DNA of 64,000 bases, taken from the IMG/VR virus record IMGVR_UViG_3300037294_000266, positions 1-64,000 of that record. One strand, given 5' to 3'. This DNA is from a virus. Made by a program: the position numbers and the translations under genes. Positions within the stretch are counted from its first letter, which is position 1. Every line of letters begins with the position of its first letter. Below the pieces are notes generated by a model. It was given only the letters and a program-made list of their open reading frames with translations, had not been told where the DNA came from and did no database searches. Positions 1 through 8,498 of this stretch are shown here, in pieces.

Positions 1-46
1 TTTTAAATAACTGGCTTATTTTATTACTTGCTATTACCTTCTGTTA

Positions 47-76
47 GATAATGTATTGTTTAAAACGATTAGAGTG
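47..76 (-). promoter_or_regulatory. Class 1 promoter-like motif, leftward
   Basis: Read on the minus strand this site has CAATACATTATC preceded by an AT-rich block and CTCTAAT, matching eight other intergenic sites in the window. It sits just beyond the capsid terminator, so it would serve a gene to the left of the window. Promoter function is inferred from recurrence and position. Confidence 0.55.
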
Positions 77-92
77 GATTCCTGACTGACGA

Positions 93-122
93 CATAAAGC
101 GGAGCCGAAGCCCCGCTTTATG
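93..122 (-). terminator. Terminator after the capsid gene
   Basis: A 10-bp perfect stem (CATAAAGCGG / CCGCTTTATG) with a CTTCGG-type loop on the minus strand, about 80 nt beyond the capsid stop codon. The T-run lies on the plus-strand side, so it may work in both directions. Confidence 0.7.
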
Positions 123-199
123 TTTTTTGTCGTTTTAACCCTTACGGATTAAGGTCGACTACTAGCGCTGGAATCACTGGGGGTACCAGGTCTGCCAGA

Positions 200-2368
200 T
201 CAAGGGGCACCTGAGGTGTCACCGGGAAATGTGGCAACTGGGATCTTCCAGCCCTCCGACAACACTTCGTCCAGGCCGATCACGTTGATCTTGCCGAAGA
301 TCGGCAAGTGGTTCACGTGACGGTTACGCGGCTGAACCATCGCTTCACGGATCTGAGTTTCGTCACGGCTCACGTTAACGTGGCTGATCAGCTCAGGGAT
401 CCAGAAGTGAGTACCGCAGTTCAGTGGATCCAGGCCTTCGGTCTTGCGAGTGAAGGTCCAGAAGATCTGCTTGCGGATACGCTGGTCAACGGTCGACACC
501 TTAACGAAGTCGATGTCGTCGCCCAGAGTACGGCTGTCGCCGTCTTTCAGGATGTACGAAGCGGTCTTCGGATCGGAACCGATCAGCACGCACACTTTCT
601 CACCGGTGTAGCCGGTGTAAGCGTCGAGCGCAGTGCGGTAGTTGGATTCCAGGATTGCATCCTGAATGTCGCTACGCAGAACGTTAGCCAGAGCAGCTTG
701 GATGTCCTGCACGCGCTCGAGGGAACGCAGGCTGACAACCAGAGTACGCAGATCCAGATCACGCTCACGGAACCATGGGCGAACCAGGAAACGAGCGATG
801 CCTTCCACTTCCGGCAACAGGTCGTCGGCGTGGATGGTTTCTGCCATGAACTTCCAACGGCTCAGGCCGTCAGTGAAGCGCAGCAGGGTGGTAACAGCCA
901 TGTTGTCGTTACGCAGACGCGCAGCGGTAACCAGCAGATCGATGTCAGCCATGCCACGGGCTTCAGCCAATGGAGACGGGATCGACAGAGGGCTGCCCAG
1001 CATTACTGGATAACGCTCGGTGTACTCGGAGCTGTTCAGTTGCAGACCGCGCAGACGACGGTTGGCGTTGGACAGGCGAGCGTTCGGCTCCCAACCAATG
1101 ATAGCCAGGTCGGCCAGAGCATCAGCGATATCTTTACCTGGACCAGCAGCGGTCAGGCTCAGGCTTTCACCGGCGGCGTTGATTACTTTCTCAACAGTTA
1201 CTGGCGAGACGGAAACAGTGGCGTTGCCTTTCTCGGTGTCAGCGTTACCGGTAACAACCAGACCCAAGGTCACGGTGTAGCCGCCGTCAACGATCTGAGC
1301 GAGGGTAGCGTTACCCAGCACTTCGCCTTTGTAGTTCACGGAGCTGGCATTGATCTGTACCGAGCTGGTACGGAAGTTCAATTCCAGTTCGCGAGCCAGA
1401 CCCTGAGGGCCTTTGATGAACTGCGCACGCGGCAAGTTCTCAACGTCGAAACGCAGCACGTCGCTGTCGCCTTTACGCAGGTACAGAGCCTTCAGACCAA
1501 CAGCGCGGTCCATGGCATCAGTTTGGTTCGCTTGACCGGCGATCTTGACCAGAGTGTTCTGGGCCAGAGCTACCAGGTTAACGCGCTTGCCAACCAACAG
1601 TGGACTGGTGGTAACAGTGCGGTTGCCCAGATCGATCGAACGGCTTTCAACAACGGCAGTCGGAACGAACAGGTCCAGGTTGGCGTCGTGAATTTCTGGA
1701 ACCAATGCAGTGCTCTGGTCGGCCAGGATTTCGTAGTTGATCGCAGCTTCAAGCAGACGGCGCTGTTTGAAATCGGCGTGGTCGCCACGGGTGTTGTGCA
1801 GGAAGTGGTTCAGAACCAGGTGGCTGCGAATGGTGACGTCAGCGCCGCCCTGCTCAGGAGTCAGGATAACGGTGCGGTAGAAACCTTCAGCGAACTCGCC
1901 TTGTTTGGCAACTTTCTGGTTGTAGGTCATGGACAGACCGATGAAGTCGGTCAGGTTCGAGTTGTCGAACGCTTCCATGGAGGCAACAGCCTTTTCCATG
2001 AAGTCGTAGTCACCCAGCGACTCAACCGAAACAACGCTACCTTTGGCAGGAGCAGACATGTTCGAAGCAGCCAGAGCGCTACGAGCATACACAGCTGGAT
2101 CGTGGGCAGCCATTGCGATTACGCCAACGGCGTTACGCTGGGCTTCGCTCAGAACCACACCGTTGCTTTCCATCGACGGCATCAGGCCAGCAATGGCAGA
2201 TTCCATGGAAATGTTCAGGTTGTCTTTGTCCAGGACGCTCAGCGATTCCATCGAGGCGATGCCGCCGATAGTCGTGAAGCCTTGGTTGGCATATTTGGAC
2301 TGCAGATCCTGGGCTTGCTGATTCAGCATTTCCTGGCTGCTTGGCGTACGCTTACCGATCACGCTCAT
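200..2368 (-). CDS. Major capsid protein, prohead-protease processed
   Basis: Predicted major head protein of 722 residues, close in size to phiKZ gp120 (about 750 residues). The first 140 residues hold five S-x-E triplets (residues 39-41, 54-56, 65-67, 114-116 and 130-132), four of them SME. In phiKZ-like phages the prohead protease cuts after S/A/G-x-E and removes an N-terminal propeptide, so this region is probably lost on maturation. The remainder is a long soluble chain with no membrane segment, consistent with a HK97-type fold. The ATG is preceded by CGGAG. It is the only gene before the left-edge terminator. The call rests on size, processing motifs and remembered resemblance to phiKZ-like capsid proteins; another large virion protein is the main alternative. 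Confidence 0.82.
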   Translation of the reverse strand: MSVIGKRTPSSQEMLNQQAQDLQSKYANQGFTTIGGIASMESLSVLDKDNLNISMESAIAGLMPSMESNGVVLSEAQRNAVGVIAMAAHDPAVYARSALAASNMSAPAKGSVVSVESLGDYDFMEKAVASMEAFDNSNLTDFIGLSMTYNQKVAKQGEFAEGFYRTVILTPEQGGADVTIRSHLVLNHFLHNTRGDHADFKQRRLLEAAINYEILADQSTALVPEIHDANLDLFVPTAVVESRSIDLGNRTVTTSPLLVGKRVNLVALAQNTLVKIAGQANQTDAMDRAVGLKALYLRKGDSDVLRFDVENLPRAQFIKGPQGLARELELNFRTSSVQINASSVNYKGEVLGNATLAQIVDGGYTVTLGLVVTGNADTEKGNATVSVSPVTVEKVINAAGESLSLTAAGPGKDIADALADLAIIGWEPNARLSNANRRLRGLQLNSSEYTERYPVMLGSPLSIPSPLAEARGMADIDLLVTAARLRNDNMAVTTLLRFTDGLSRWKFMAETIHADDLLPEVEGIARFLVRPWFRERDLDLRTLVVSLRSLERVQDIQAALANVLRSDIQDAILESNYRTALDAYTGYTGEKVCVLIGSDPKTASYILKDGDSRTLGDDIDFVKVSTVDQRIRKQIFWTFTRKTEGLDPLNCGTHFWIPELISHVNVSRDETQIREAMVQPRNRHVNHLPIFGKINVIGLDEVLSEGWKIPVATFPGDTSGAP

Positions 2369-2488
2369 TTCTTGTTTCTCCGGAGTTGTGCTGCGCGCGC
2401 AGCGATAAATGCGATACCTGAGTTCTCTTTAGCGTCCCTCAGGACATGCGCAATTTTGCATACCATTGCAATAAACTCGCAACGGCCT

Positions 2489-3037
2489 TCAATAAAATAC
2501 ATGGTCTGTTGGTATTTCGTCTACGAAGCGTTGGAACACGCCCGTCTTAGAAACACTGCGTTGACCGATTCGACCGTGGAGTAACTTAGACACTTTCTTA
2601 GCGAACGTGGAGTTATCAGCCAGTTGATCTTCACTGCACTGACCGACAGGGATCAGACGCACTACCAGGGTTTCCAACTCTGTGAATTCAACTTCGACAC
2701 AGAGGCCGTCATTGATCATTGCTTCGTTAGTCGCCCCATAGATAAGAGTATCTAACGAAACATTAGCGCAGCTAGCACGTTCTTCCAAAGTAGGAGTTGG
2801 TAGAGCCGCATCAAAGCTGGCCATGATTACAGCGCGTTCGGCTGGGGCGTCAATACCGAACTTGACCAGTACATCACTGGCTTGAAAGTTCAGCATCTTG
2901 TAAATCAAAAGATCTCTGGGTGATAGTATGCCAGAAAGTTTTTCACAGTCAGCAAGATCATCGGACGTGACCTCCAGCTCCTTCATCACGAGGTTGAGCC
3001 AGCACGGTACAATGACCAATTTGATTTTGCTCATCAT
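2489..3037 (-). CDS. Hypothetical protein, 182 residues
   Basis: Not recognised. A soluble, mildly acidic protein with no signal peptide or membrane segment. It begins with two adjacent ATG codons after an AGAGGATG ribosome-binding site; the first is used here. It is divergent from the helicase gene, with only 39 nt between the two starts, so their promoters must overlap or lie inside coding sequence. It is followed leftwards by the capsid gene after a 120-nt gap with no obvious terminator, so it could be co-transcribed with it. Confidence 0.7.
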   Translation of the reverse strand: MMSKIKLVIVPCWLNLVMKELEVTSDDLADCEKLSGILSPRDLLIYKMLNFQASDVLVKFGIDAPAERAVIMASFDAALPTPTLEERASCANVSLDTLIYGATNEAMINDGLCVEVEFTELETLVVRLIPVGQCSEDQLADNSTFAKKVSKLLHGRIGQRSVSKTGVFQRFVDEIPTDHVFY

Positions 3038-3076
3038 CAGAATTCATCCTCTATTAGAGCAGTTTAGGACTATAGA

Positions 3077-4645
3077 ATGGACATCAAGTTATTCCTAGTC
3101 AAATCCGTTTCGCTGTTGTTTCTTGAAAGTCAGCTGGAAGGCTACCGGTCAGCAAACGCAACGATAATCAGACAGATCCTTACGGATCTCAAGCTCCCCG
3201 AAAACATCGGAGAGATCGGTGATGGGAGAAATGTCCTGTCGAACCTTCGCACCACAGTACTGTGGATGATTAATGAAGGTGATTCACAGAGATATGAGCC
3301 AGATACGCTCTTGCAGCGACTGCGCATGAATCTCCAATCGGACGAGACTACCTATAAAGCGTTCGAAAAGACCATCCGCGCTTACGCTGACGAGTCGGTT
3401 ATACGTAAGCACATTAACGACATTGGCCGAGAGTTACGTCGTTATAAAAGTCGCGAGAAGCTTAATGAGATCATGCGTAAAGCATCGTATCAGTTAGCGT
3501 TTCGTGAAGCAGAGATTGAAGATTGGGACGGGTTCATTCTTAACACTGCCCAAGACCTTCTTTCGGTTGACATGGAGAACGAAGAGAAGACAGACCCTGC
3601 CTTCATTACTAGTGTTAACTTCACCGATCGCGATTCCGTTGTCAACGCGTTTGATGACATGCATAAGTCGATGAGTACTGAAGGCATCATCAAGTGGCCA
3701 CTTAAGGCACTCAATCGGATGATGGGTAAACAAGCTGGAGGCCGGCGCGGTGAGTTCGGTCTTGTCAATGCCCTACCCGGCAACAACAAGTCAGGAACGC
3801 TTCTAGACCTCTTTGTAGGGACGTGTATCTTTAACGACCCTTATGTATTCAATGAAGGAAAGAAACCGCTGGTGCTGCTCTACAGTACCGAGGATGACGT
3901 GCCAGTCATCATTCAGAAGATCTACGTGATCCTCAAGCAGTTAGAACTCGGTCATGCGGTGTCACTTAAGGGTGTGTCGGCTACTGAAGCTGCTGACTAC
4001 GTCATGGGTAAACTGCAGGCTCGAGGATGGTACGCTGAGATTCACCGTATCAAGGGTTCTCAATTCAGCTATGCCAAATACATCAAACACCTTGAGCAAT
4101 ACAAAGCAAAAGGGTACGAGGTATGTGCATCGTTTGTTGATTACTTGGCCATGTACAGTAAAGACGGTTGTGTCCAAGGTTCTACTGGTGACGATCTTCA
4201 AGATCTTTACAAGCGTGTTCGTGAATACACAGCTCCTGAGAAGATCCTTCAGGTAACTGCACACCAGTTGTCTACTCAGGCAAAAGAAGAGAAGCGGATG
4301 AACCCGTCTAAGTTCATTCGAGACATGCCAGGTGGTGGTTACTACCAAGGCTGTAAGAAACTTGATACTGAAGTGGATTGGGAGTTCTACATCAACAAGC
4401 AGGTGGTTAACAACGGCACCTACTTCGAATACCTCTGGGGTAAACATCGTGGCGTGGTTGAGCCGACAGCGGAGACTCATAAGTACTTTGTAATGAAGTG
4501 CAATGATAACCACATGTACGGTATTCGTTACGACTATGATCTCGAGGAAGATCTGAGTTATAAGATCGTAGGCGGACGACCTAGTTCGGCTGGCGGTGGG
4601 ATGGCTTGGAACGACATTGAAGAAATGAACGACATGGCTGCATAG
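3077..4645 (+). CDS. DnaB-like replicative helicase
   Basis: Predicted hexameric 5'-3' replicative helicase that unwinds the fork for phage DNA synthesis. Residues 1-170 form an alpha-helical N-terminal region, and the RecA-like motor follows. The Walker A position near residue 229 reads ALPGNNKSGT, so the usual GxxxxGK[ST] has lost both glycines but keeps Lys-Ser. The Walker B region SFVDYLAM (about residue 350) and the later QVTAHQLS segment (about residue 390) match the DnaB H2/H3 'DY' and 'Q-L' motifs. The length of 522 residues fits phage DnaB-like proteins. It stands alone on the plus strand and ends at a hairpin shared with the convergent gene. The odd P-loop is probably a family trait rather than damage, because the rest of the frame is intact. 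Confidence 0.85.
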   Translation: MDIKLFLVKSVSLLFLESQLEGYRSANATIIRQILTDLKLPENIGEIGDGRNVLSNLRTTVLWMINEGDSQRYEPDTLLQRLRMNLQSDETTYKAFEKTIRAYADESVIRKHINDIGRELRRYKSREKLNEIMRKASYQLAFREAEIEDWDGFILNTAQDLLSVDMENEEKTDPAFITSVNFTDRDSVVNAFDDMHKSMSTEGIIKWPLKALNRMMGKQAGGRRGEFGLVNALPGNNKSGTLLDLFVGTCIFNDPYVFNEGKKPLVLLYSTEDDVPVIIQKIYVILKQLELGHAVSLKGVSATEAADYVMGKLQARGWYAEIHRIKGSQFSYAKYIKHLEQYKAKGYEVCASFVDYLAMYSKDGCVQGSTGDDLQDLYKRVREYTAPEKILQVTAHQLSTQAKEEKRMNPSKFIRDMPGGGYYQGCKKLDTEVDWEFYINKQVVNNGTYFEYLWGKHRGVVEPTAETHKYFVMKCNDNHMYGIRYDYDLEEDLSYKIVGGRPSSAGGGMAWNDIEEMNDMAA

Positions 4646-4648
4646 AAC

Positions 4649-4678
4649 ATACAGGGAGGGCAAACGCCCTCCCTGTAT
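4649..4678. terminator. Bidirectional terminator between convergent genes
   Basis: A 13-bp perfect inverted repeat (ATACAGGGAGGGC / GCCCTCCCTGTAT) lies between the helicase stop and the stop of the leftward gene at 4690. Confidence 0.8.
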
Positions 4679-4689
4679 GCCGTGTGCCG

Positions 4690-5313
4690 TTAAACGACTT
4701 CTTCAAGAACAGGCCACCAGCCACTTTCGTTACTGATGTAAGTGTCACCTGCAAATGAACCTGTCCGGATATTGCCTTTTGTACTGTTGCGACGGAGCTT
4801 AGCCGTTGGAGACCCTATGCGACTTTCCTTACAGAAAATAGAGAATCCATTACCAGACATGAATCCGAGAGTGGTCGCTGATAACTGCTCTAAACGAGGT
4901 CCTGTATAACTAGGATCACGGCCAGTACTGATCGAGTAGAACAGTTCATTGAACTCACAGTCATCATCATTCACGTTTGATTCTGTGGGATCGATCTCAG
5001 CACCTTGAAGGAGCCGACAGACATACTGTTTCCCGCCATAGTTAAATGTCTTGCCGAGAACCACCCCAGCCGCATTCAGCTGGTTCCATGACATCCCGTA
5101 ACGCATAGGGCCCTTAGAAATGTAACGTACCTTAGAACCCCTTTTAAACTTTATCCAGTCGCTGTCCGCCCGCGTGCCAGAAGTAAGGCCTACATACGCA
5201 GCCAGAGCAGATGAAGTGATTAGATTAGACGCTAAGACCACTCCCAGATACTCAAGAACTTCAACGACAGGCCCTTTCCGGATTCCAGCAGCAGCGGTTA
5301 ATTGTATTCTCAC
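4690..5313 (-). CDS. Tail-fibre-like protein, paralogue of 24559-25233
   Basis: Probable virion adhesin or fibre tip of 207 residues. The start is a GTG preceded by AAGGA. It opens with MRIQLTAAAG, a variant of an N-terminal peptide shared by four other fibre-like genes in the window. The body shares an ordered set of motifs with the gene at 24559: W-x-KF, Y-I-x-K, S-x-x-QLNA-x-GV, GK-x-Y-x-x-RLL, and a final GW-x-P-x-LE. This domain is known to me from phage and bacterial surface proteins, but I cannot name a ligand. The upstream partner gene ends 11 nt away, suggesting translational coupling. Fibre identity is inferred from the paralogue and context. Confidence 0.6.
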   Translation of the reverse strand: MRIQLTAAAGIRKGPVVEVLEYLGVVLASNLITSSALAAYVGLTSGTRADSDWIKFKRGSKVRYISKGPMRYGMSWNQLNAAGVVLGKTFNYGGKQYVCRLLQGAEIDPTESNVNDDDCEFNELFYSISTGRDPSYTGPRLEQLSATTLGFMSGNGFSIFCKESRIGSPTAKLRRNSTKGNIRTGSFAGDTYISNESGWWPVLEEVV

Positions 5314-5324
5314 TTCAATGTTCC

Positions 5325-5945
5325 TTAAGGGGCAGTTGCAGAAGCTATAGCTTCAATCAAAACGACCTGTTCAGCAATCGTTGCATTGAGCCGAGTGATT
5401 TCGTTACTCAGTCGTATGATCGTCGCCGTATCCGTTTCATTCACTGCTACGGCATTCTCACGAGCCAGAGTCAACTGAGCATGTTTTGTTTCACTGACGT
5501 AATCTGTAGCAATGCCACGGGTTGGGGTGATGACAGGGTCGACACCGATCTTTGCCGTCACTGCTTCACGAATGGCTTCTGTTACATCGTCAATGTTCCG
5601 GTAGTCAGGCCACATACCAAGCGACACACCGATGATCAACCGACTGTAAGGAACGCTGCCCATGTTCGGATATGCATCGACGTAGGTATCGGGTACATAA
5701 ATCAGATTACCTGCTTTATCTCGCAGACAAACGATCAACGCCCCTTCGGCTTTATCACGGTCAAGATCAGCCTGAGTCAGTTCGACTGGTGTGTAAACTA
5801 ACTTAAGAGGGTTCTGGTTACGGCTAATGACCTCATCGAATGAACGGTGAGCAATGACCGAATAACTAGCAGTGCTACTAACTGAGAACGGAGCTCTGAG
5901 TACGAATGATCCAGAGGCGCCCATTGGAGGAGTTTTACGTGCCAT
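5325..5945 (-). CDS. Putative virion structural protein
   Basis: A 206-residue protein of a type I remember as a phage structural protein. The N-terminal half contains AEGALIVCLRDKAGNLIYVP and a conserved-looking Y-PNMGSVPYSRL stretch. The last 45 residues (NETDTATIIRLSNEITRLNA and following) have heptad spacing suited to a trimeric coiled coil. A class 2 promoter-like site lies 43 nt upstream, in the same position as for other virion genes here. It forms a two-gene unit with the fibre-like gene at 4690. The precise location in the virion cannot be read from sequence. Confidence 0.6.
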   Translation of the reverse strand: MARKTPPMGASGSFVLRAPFSVSSTASYSVIAHRSFDEVISRNQNPLKLVYTPVELTQADLDRDKAEGALIVCLRDKAGNLIYVPDTYVDAYPNMGSVPYSRLIIGVSLGMWPDYRNIDDVTEAIREAVTAKIGVDPVITPTRGIATDYVSETKHAQLTLARENAVAVNETDTATIIRLSNEITRLNATIAEQVVLIEAIASATAP

Positions 5946-5987
5946 ATTAAATCTCTACCCAAAGAAAAAAAGAAAGGGCTGTTAAGC

Positions 5988-5998
5988 TGTCATAGGAT
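5988..5998 (-). promoter_or_regulatory. Class 2 promoter-like motif
   Basis: Minus strand reads ATCCTATGACA, 43 nt upstream of the ATG of the virion gene at 5945 and just past the terminator of the preceding gene. Confidence 0.5.
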
Positions 5999-6016
5999 AA
6001 CCAAAATAAAAGAAGG

Positions 6017-6036
6017 GGTGGGGCCGAAGCCCCACC
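6017..6036 (-). terminator. Intrinsic terminator
   Basis: Minus strand GGTGGGGC-TTCG-GCCCCACC followed by CCTTCTTTTATTTTGG. An 8-bp stem, a UUCG-type loop and a T-rich tail directly after the stop codon of the gene at 6040. Confidence 0.85.
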
Positions 6037-6039
6037 TTA

Positions 6040-6591
6040 TCAATCCAGGCCAGGCACAGCCCAAGGCATCGCCTCAGACAATTTAACCCGACGCTTACCG
6101 CGATACTTCTTTACAGTCTTAGCACGTTCTGCGCATGCTGCTGCAATAGCCGTAACGTAACGGTTATCTTTATCACGGCTATTACCACCACAGAAGTAGA
6201 CAGCCGGGACCTCAGCCATCTTACCCACACAGACGTAGTAGTACTGTACTTTACCAGTATCGCGAACAGACACGCAGACACCAGGTTCACCTACCTTGAT
6301 GGCTTTGGTATCACGTTCATGCAGGACCCGTCGAGTACCCGGCGCCAATAACTCGCTGTTGGCGTACAGGCACTTCATAGCTTCTTTGTACGATTGAGCA
6401 GCAGTGCCATGAACACTGTCGTAAAAGACAGCGTTACTGATTGCCTTGGAATCGTTGTTACGAGACACCGTCCAACGATGCCGGCCTTTGGTATGATCAC
6501 GGTACAGTCCCTTTACCTTTGGAACAAGGCCGAGGTTCTGGATGAAGTAAGCAGTGCTGAGTACCATTACATCAGAAGCATTGGAGTCCAT
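6040..6591 (-). CDS. Hypothetical basic protein
   Basis: Not recognised; 183 residues from the ATG at 6591, which has GAGG at correct spacing. A GTG four codons upstream in frame is less likely because it overlaps that site. The protein is rich in Lys and Arg near its C-terminus (KTVKKYRGKRRVKL), which could bind nucleic acid, and contains several cysteines. It is a single-gene unit: a class 1 promoter-like motif and a leader hairpin lie upstream and a strong terminator follows. Expression early or in the middle phase is inferred from the promoter class. Confidence 0.7.
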   Translation of the reverse strand: MDSNASDVMVLSTAYFIQNLGLVPKVKGLYRDHTKGRHRWTVSRNNDSKAISNAVFYDSVHGTAAQSYKEAMKCLYANSELLAPGTRRVLHERDTKAIKVGEPGVCVSVRDTGKVQYYYVCVGKMAEVPAVYFCGGNSRDKDNRYVTAIAAACAERAKTVKKYRGKRRVKLSEAMPWAVPGLD

Positions 6592-6613
6592 GTAAAACCT
6601 CACAGTGGTTATA

Positions 6614-6636
6614 AAGGGCTACTTCGGCAGCCCTTG
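6614..6636 (-). promoter_or_regulatory. Leader hairpin upstream of the gene at 6591
   Basis: Minus strand AAGGGCT-(gccgaagt)-AGCCCTT forms a 7-bp stem between the class 1 motif and the start codon. It could be a weak terminator of the upstream gene, an attenuator, or a 5'-end stabilising stem. Confidence 0.45.
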
Positions 6637-6643
6637 TCATTAG

Positions 6644-6673
6644 TAGAATGTATTGTTGAAAAACTTTCGAATC
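6644..6673 (-). promoter_or_regulatory. Class 1 promoter-like motif
   Basis: Minus strand begins GATTCGAA and ends CAACAATACATTCTA, the closest form to consensus. It lies 53 nt upstream of the ATG at 6591 and overlaps the stop codon of the preceding gene. Confidence 0.65.
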
Positions 6674-7451
6674 AATACGGACGAATGCCGATTGGTTTAT
6701 CATTACGGTCGTAGCAGATCGGATATTCGCAGAAACCACCTGCTGCTTGAACTGTAGTTTCCTGAACAACCGGCAGATAGTTACGCAGTTCAGCCTTTGG
6801 CACCTGTTTGCCATTGATGAAACATGAGTCGTCTAGCTGCGGCGCGCAGCGAGCTTCTTTGACCACTACCCCAGCATCCTCTTGGGTTTCAATCTTACCG
6901 CTCTTCCAAGTAGCGTAGCCGCCGTCATAGTGACGATCCATCTCCCAGACGATGCCGTCTTCTGGAACATTGGCATCTTGGTAGAACTGATGAAGGATAT
7001 TGCCTGCTTCACGGTACGAAACAGCCTCACCACCAAACCCAGGACCGGTATCGAACAGGTAGGCTACTGGTTTACCGTCACTGCTTTCGCTGATGTAGTA
7101 CCAGATCGACAGCCGGGCCCAGATGTCATCAGGATAGAAGCCAGCCTTATAGGTCTTGGCATTACATTTGCCATTGCGGCACTGGACGCCCATGTGGTTG
7201 GAGTAACGGATATTGCGTTGAGTCTGTGGGTCCCATTCTTCTATGTCACGAGGAATGCTCAACCAAGAACACAGAAGGAAGTCGGCAGCACCTGGGCGCT
7301 GATTGACTTTACATGGAATGGCTTCAGGCAGGCCTTCCTTAGAAAGTTCATTCGGAAATAACCGCCCACCACCTTCGTACGCCACACTGGCAGTAGCGAC
7401 ATTTGCCAGCAGTGTAATGACAACACCCATTAACATGATTGACTTTTTCAT
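6672..7451 (-). CDS. Secreted (periplasmic) hypothetical protein
   Basis: A 259-residue protein with a clear Sec signal peptide: Met-Lys-Lys, a hydrophobic stretch (IMLMGVVITLLANVATA), and a likely cleavage after about residue 21-24. The mature part is rich in aromatic residues and has at least nine cysteines in pairs (for example VQCRNGKCN and FCEYPICY), suggesting disulphide bonds and an extracytoplasmic location. No enzyme motif was recognised. It could act in the periplasm during superinfection exclusion or lysis; this is speculation. The start is set by the signal peptide. Confidence 0.75.
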   Translation of the reverse strand: MKKSIMLMGVVITLLANVATASVAYEGGGRLFPNELSKEGLPEAIPCKVNQRPGAADFLLCSWLSIPRDIEEWDPQTQRNIRYSNHMGVQCRNGKCNAKTYKAGFYPDDIWARLSIWYYISESSDGKPVAYLFDTGPGFGGEAVSYREAGNILHQFYQDANVPEDGIVWEMDRHYDGGYATWKSGKIETQEDAGVVVKEARCAPQLDDSCFINGKQVPKAELRNYLPVVQETTVQAAGGFCEYPICYDRNDKPIGIRPY

Positions 7452-7481
7452 TTTGCAGATTCCTTTTAAATAGACGGCATA

Positions 7482-7507
7482 AGAGGCTGGGGATTTCCCC
7501 AGCCTCT
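7482..7507 (-). terminator. Terminator hairpin
   Basis: AGAGGCTGGGG / CCCCAGCCTCT perfect stem just beyond the stop of the gene at 7518 and before the secreted-protein gene. Confidence 0.75.
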
Positions 7508-7517
7508 ATTACGGATG

Positions 7518-7919
7518 TTACTTACCGAGAGTGTCGTAAGCGTCGTAACACTTGACAGTCAGTTCTTCTGTGATGTTGACTCGAGTCTTGAGATCAGGGA
7601 TCTCGCCATCTTCAGACCAGACTTTCCAGAAACCAGGCCCAGGCAGTCCCATGTCACGGCCCGACTTACGTACAACAAGAACTGTAAGGTCAGGGAGGCC
7701 TATTCCTTTACAGAAATTGAATACGTCGTACAGTACCGGAGAGATGGCTTGTGCCAGAGCATTTCCTTTGGACGGGAGTCCTAGATAAATCGCCAAGGTT
7801 TCGTAGTTGATTGTCTCACGACGACATGCCAGCATTTGAAGGGTGTTGAGGCAGTGGAGAGCACGTAGTTGACGTACCGTCATTGCTTCGACTTCGTTTA
7901 CAAGGGGTTTAGCTTCCAT
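7518..7919 (-). CDS. Hypothetical protein, winged-helix-like
   Basis: A 133-residue protein. The middle part (YETLAIYLGLPSKGNALAQA, then GIGLPDLTVLVVRKSG and GLPGPGFW) resembles a small domain that I remember upstream of HNH nucleases and in stand-alone phage proteins, where a short helix-turn-helix-like block is followed by 'GLP-LT-LVV-K'. No nuclease residues are present here. Function unknown; DNA binding is a possibility only. It is followed leftwards by a terminator. Confidence 0.65.
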   Translation of the reverse strand: MEAKPLVNEVEAMTVRQLRALHCLNTLQMLACRRETINYETLAIYLGLPSKGNALAQAISPVLYDVFNFCKGIGLPDLTVLVVRKSGRDMGLPGPGFWKVWSEDGEIPDLKTRVNITEELTVKCYDAYDTLGK

Positions 7920-7986
7920 GGGAAGACTCCTTTGCTACATTGGTAGCGTGGGTTGTGTCACTTTAGTGACGGGTGGGTGTAACTGA

Positions 7987-8280
7987 TTAATCGTACGGCA
8001 GGAAATTGTTTATTGCTTTCCACCACGATTTAACATTGGCGAAGGTGGTCATGAAGCTGCCAATGTAAACTGCACTAGCAAACATCCAATGCTCTATCTC
8101 ACGACTATATGTCACCACGATAGCGGTAACGATACCCCATCCGATAAAGAGCATGATGAGTGTTATGCCAGAGGCCTTAGGAGGCGTTTGATTCAATAGG
8201 TAGCCTACGTGTAGGAAACCGTAGATGGCACACCATGTAAATACAACTGCTCCAATCAGGAGAATTACCCAAAGTTCCAT
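7987..8280 (-). CDS. Small membrane protein, three predicted TM segments
   Basis: A 97-residue protein with hydrophobic stretches at about residues 3-25, 39-60 and 66-83, so an inner-membrane protein. The last 14 residues are polar. It lies 8 nt from the two-TM protein at 8289. A pair of small membrane proteins like this could include a holin, but nothing specific supports that and no endolysin is nearby. Confidence 0.7.
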   Translation of the reverse strand: MELWVILLIGAVVFTWCAIYGFLHVGYLLNQTPPKASGITLIMLFIGWGIVTAIVVTYSREIEHWMFASAVYIGSFMTTFANVKSWWKAINNFLPYD

Positions 8281-8288
8281 CGTTATTC

Positions 8289-8498
8289 CTAGGGAGGTGA
8301 GTTAAAGTACAGGGCGTATGCAATATACAAAACCCCCCATACAATACCCATGGCTACAGGCCATTCTAGAGCAGATATAACCACCCAACGCAACAGAGCG
8401 ACGCGAAGACCGACGATAGAAAACACCTGCCATTGAGACAGCGTCATCAATGTAGCAATGACCATCGCTATCGCCATCAATAAACCATTGTCAGTCAT
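8289..8498 (-). CDS. Small membrane protein, two predicted TM segments
   Basis: A 69-residue protein with two hydrophobic helices (about residues 4-30 and 38-63) joined by a short Arg-containing turn. The ATG directly abuts the stop codon of the gene at 8499, so the genes are translationally coupled. Function unknown; a holin-like role cannot be excluded. Confidence 0.65.
   Translation of the reverse strand: MTDNGLLMAIAMVIATLMTLSQWQVFSIVGLRVALLRWVVISALEWPVAMGIVWGVLYIAYALYFNSPP

Noticed and set aside
308-2584. A 758-codon open frame on the plus strand antisense to the capsid gene
   Set aside because: It is a shadow of the capsid frame; it is Val/Gln-rich, has no ribosome-binding site, and the minus frame has S-x-E sites, a start site and a terminator.
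7987-8498. Holin pair from two small membrane proteins
   Set aside because: No adjacent endolysin and no holin-specific charge pattern; small membrane proteins are common in large phages.
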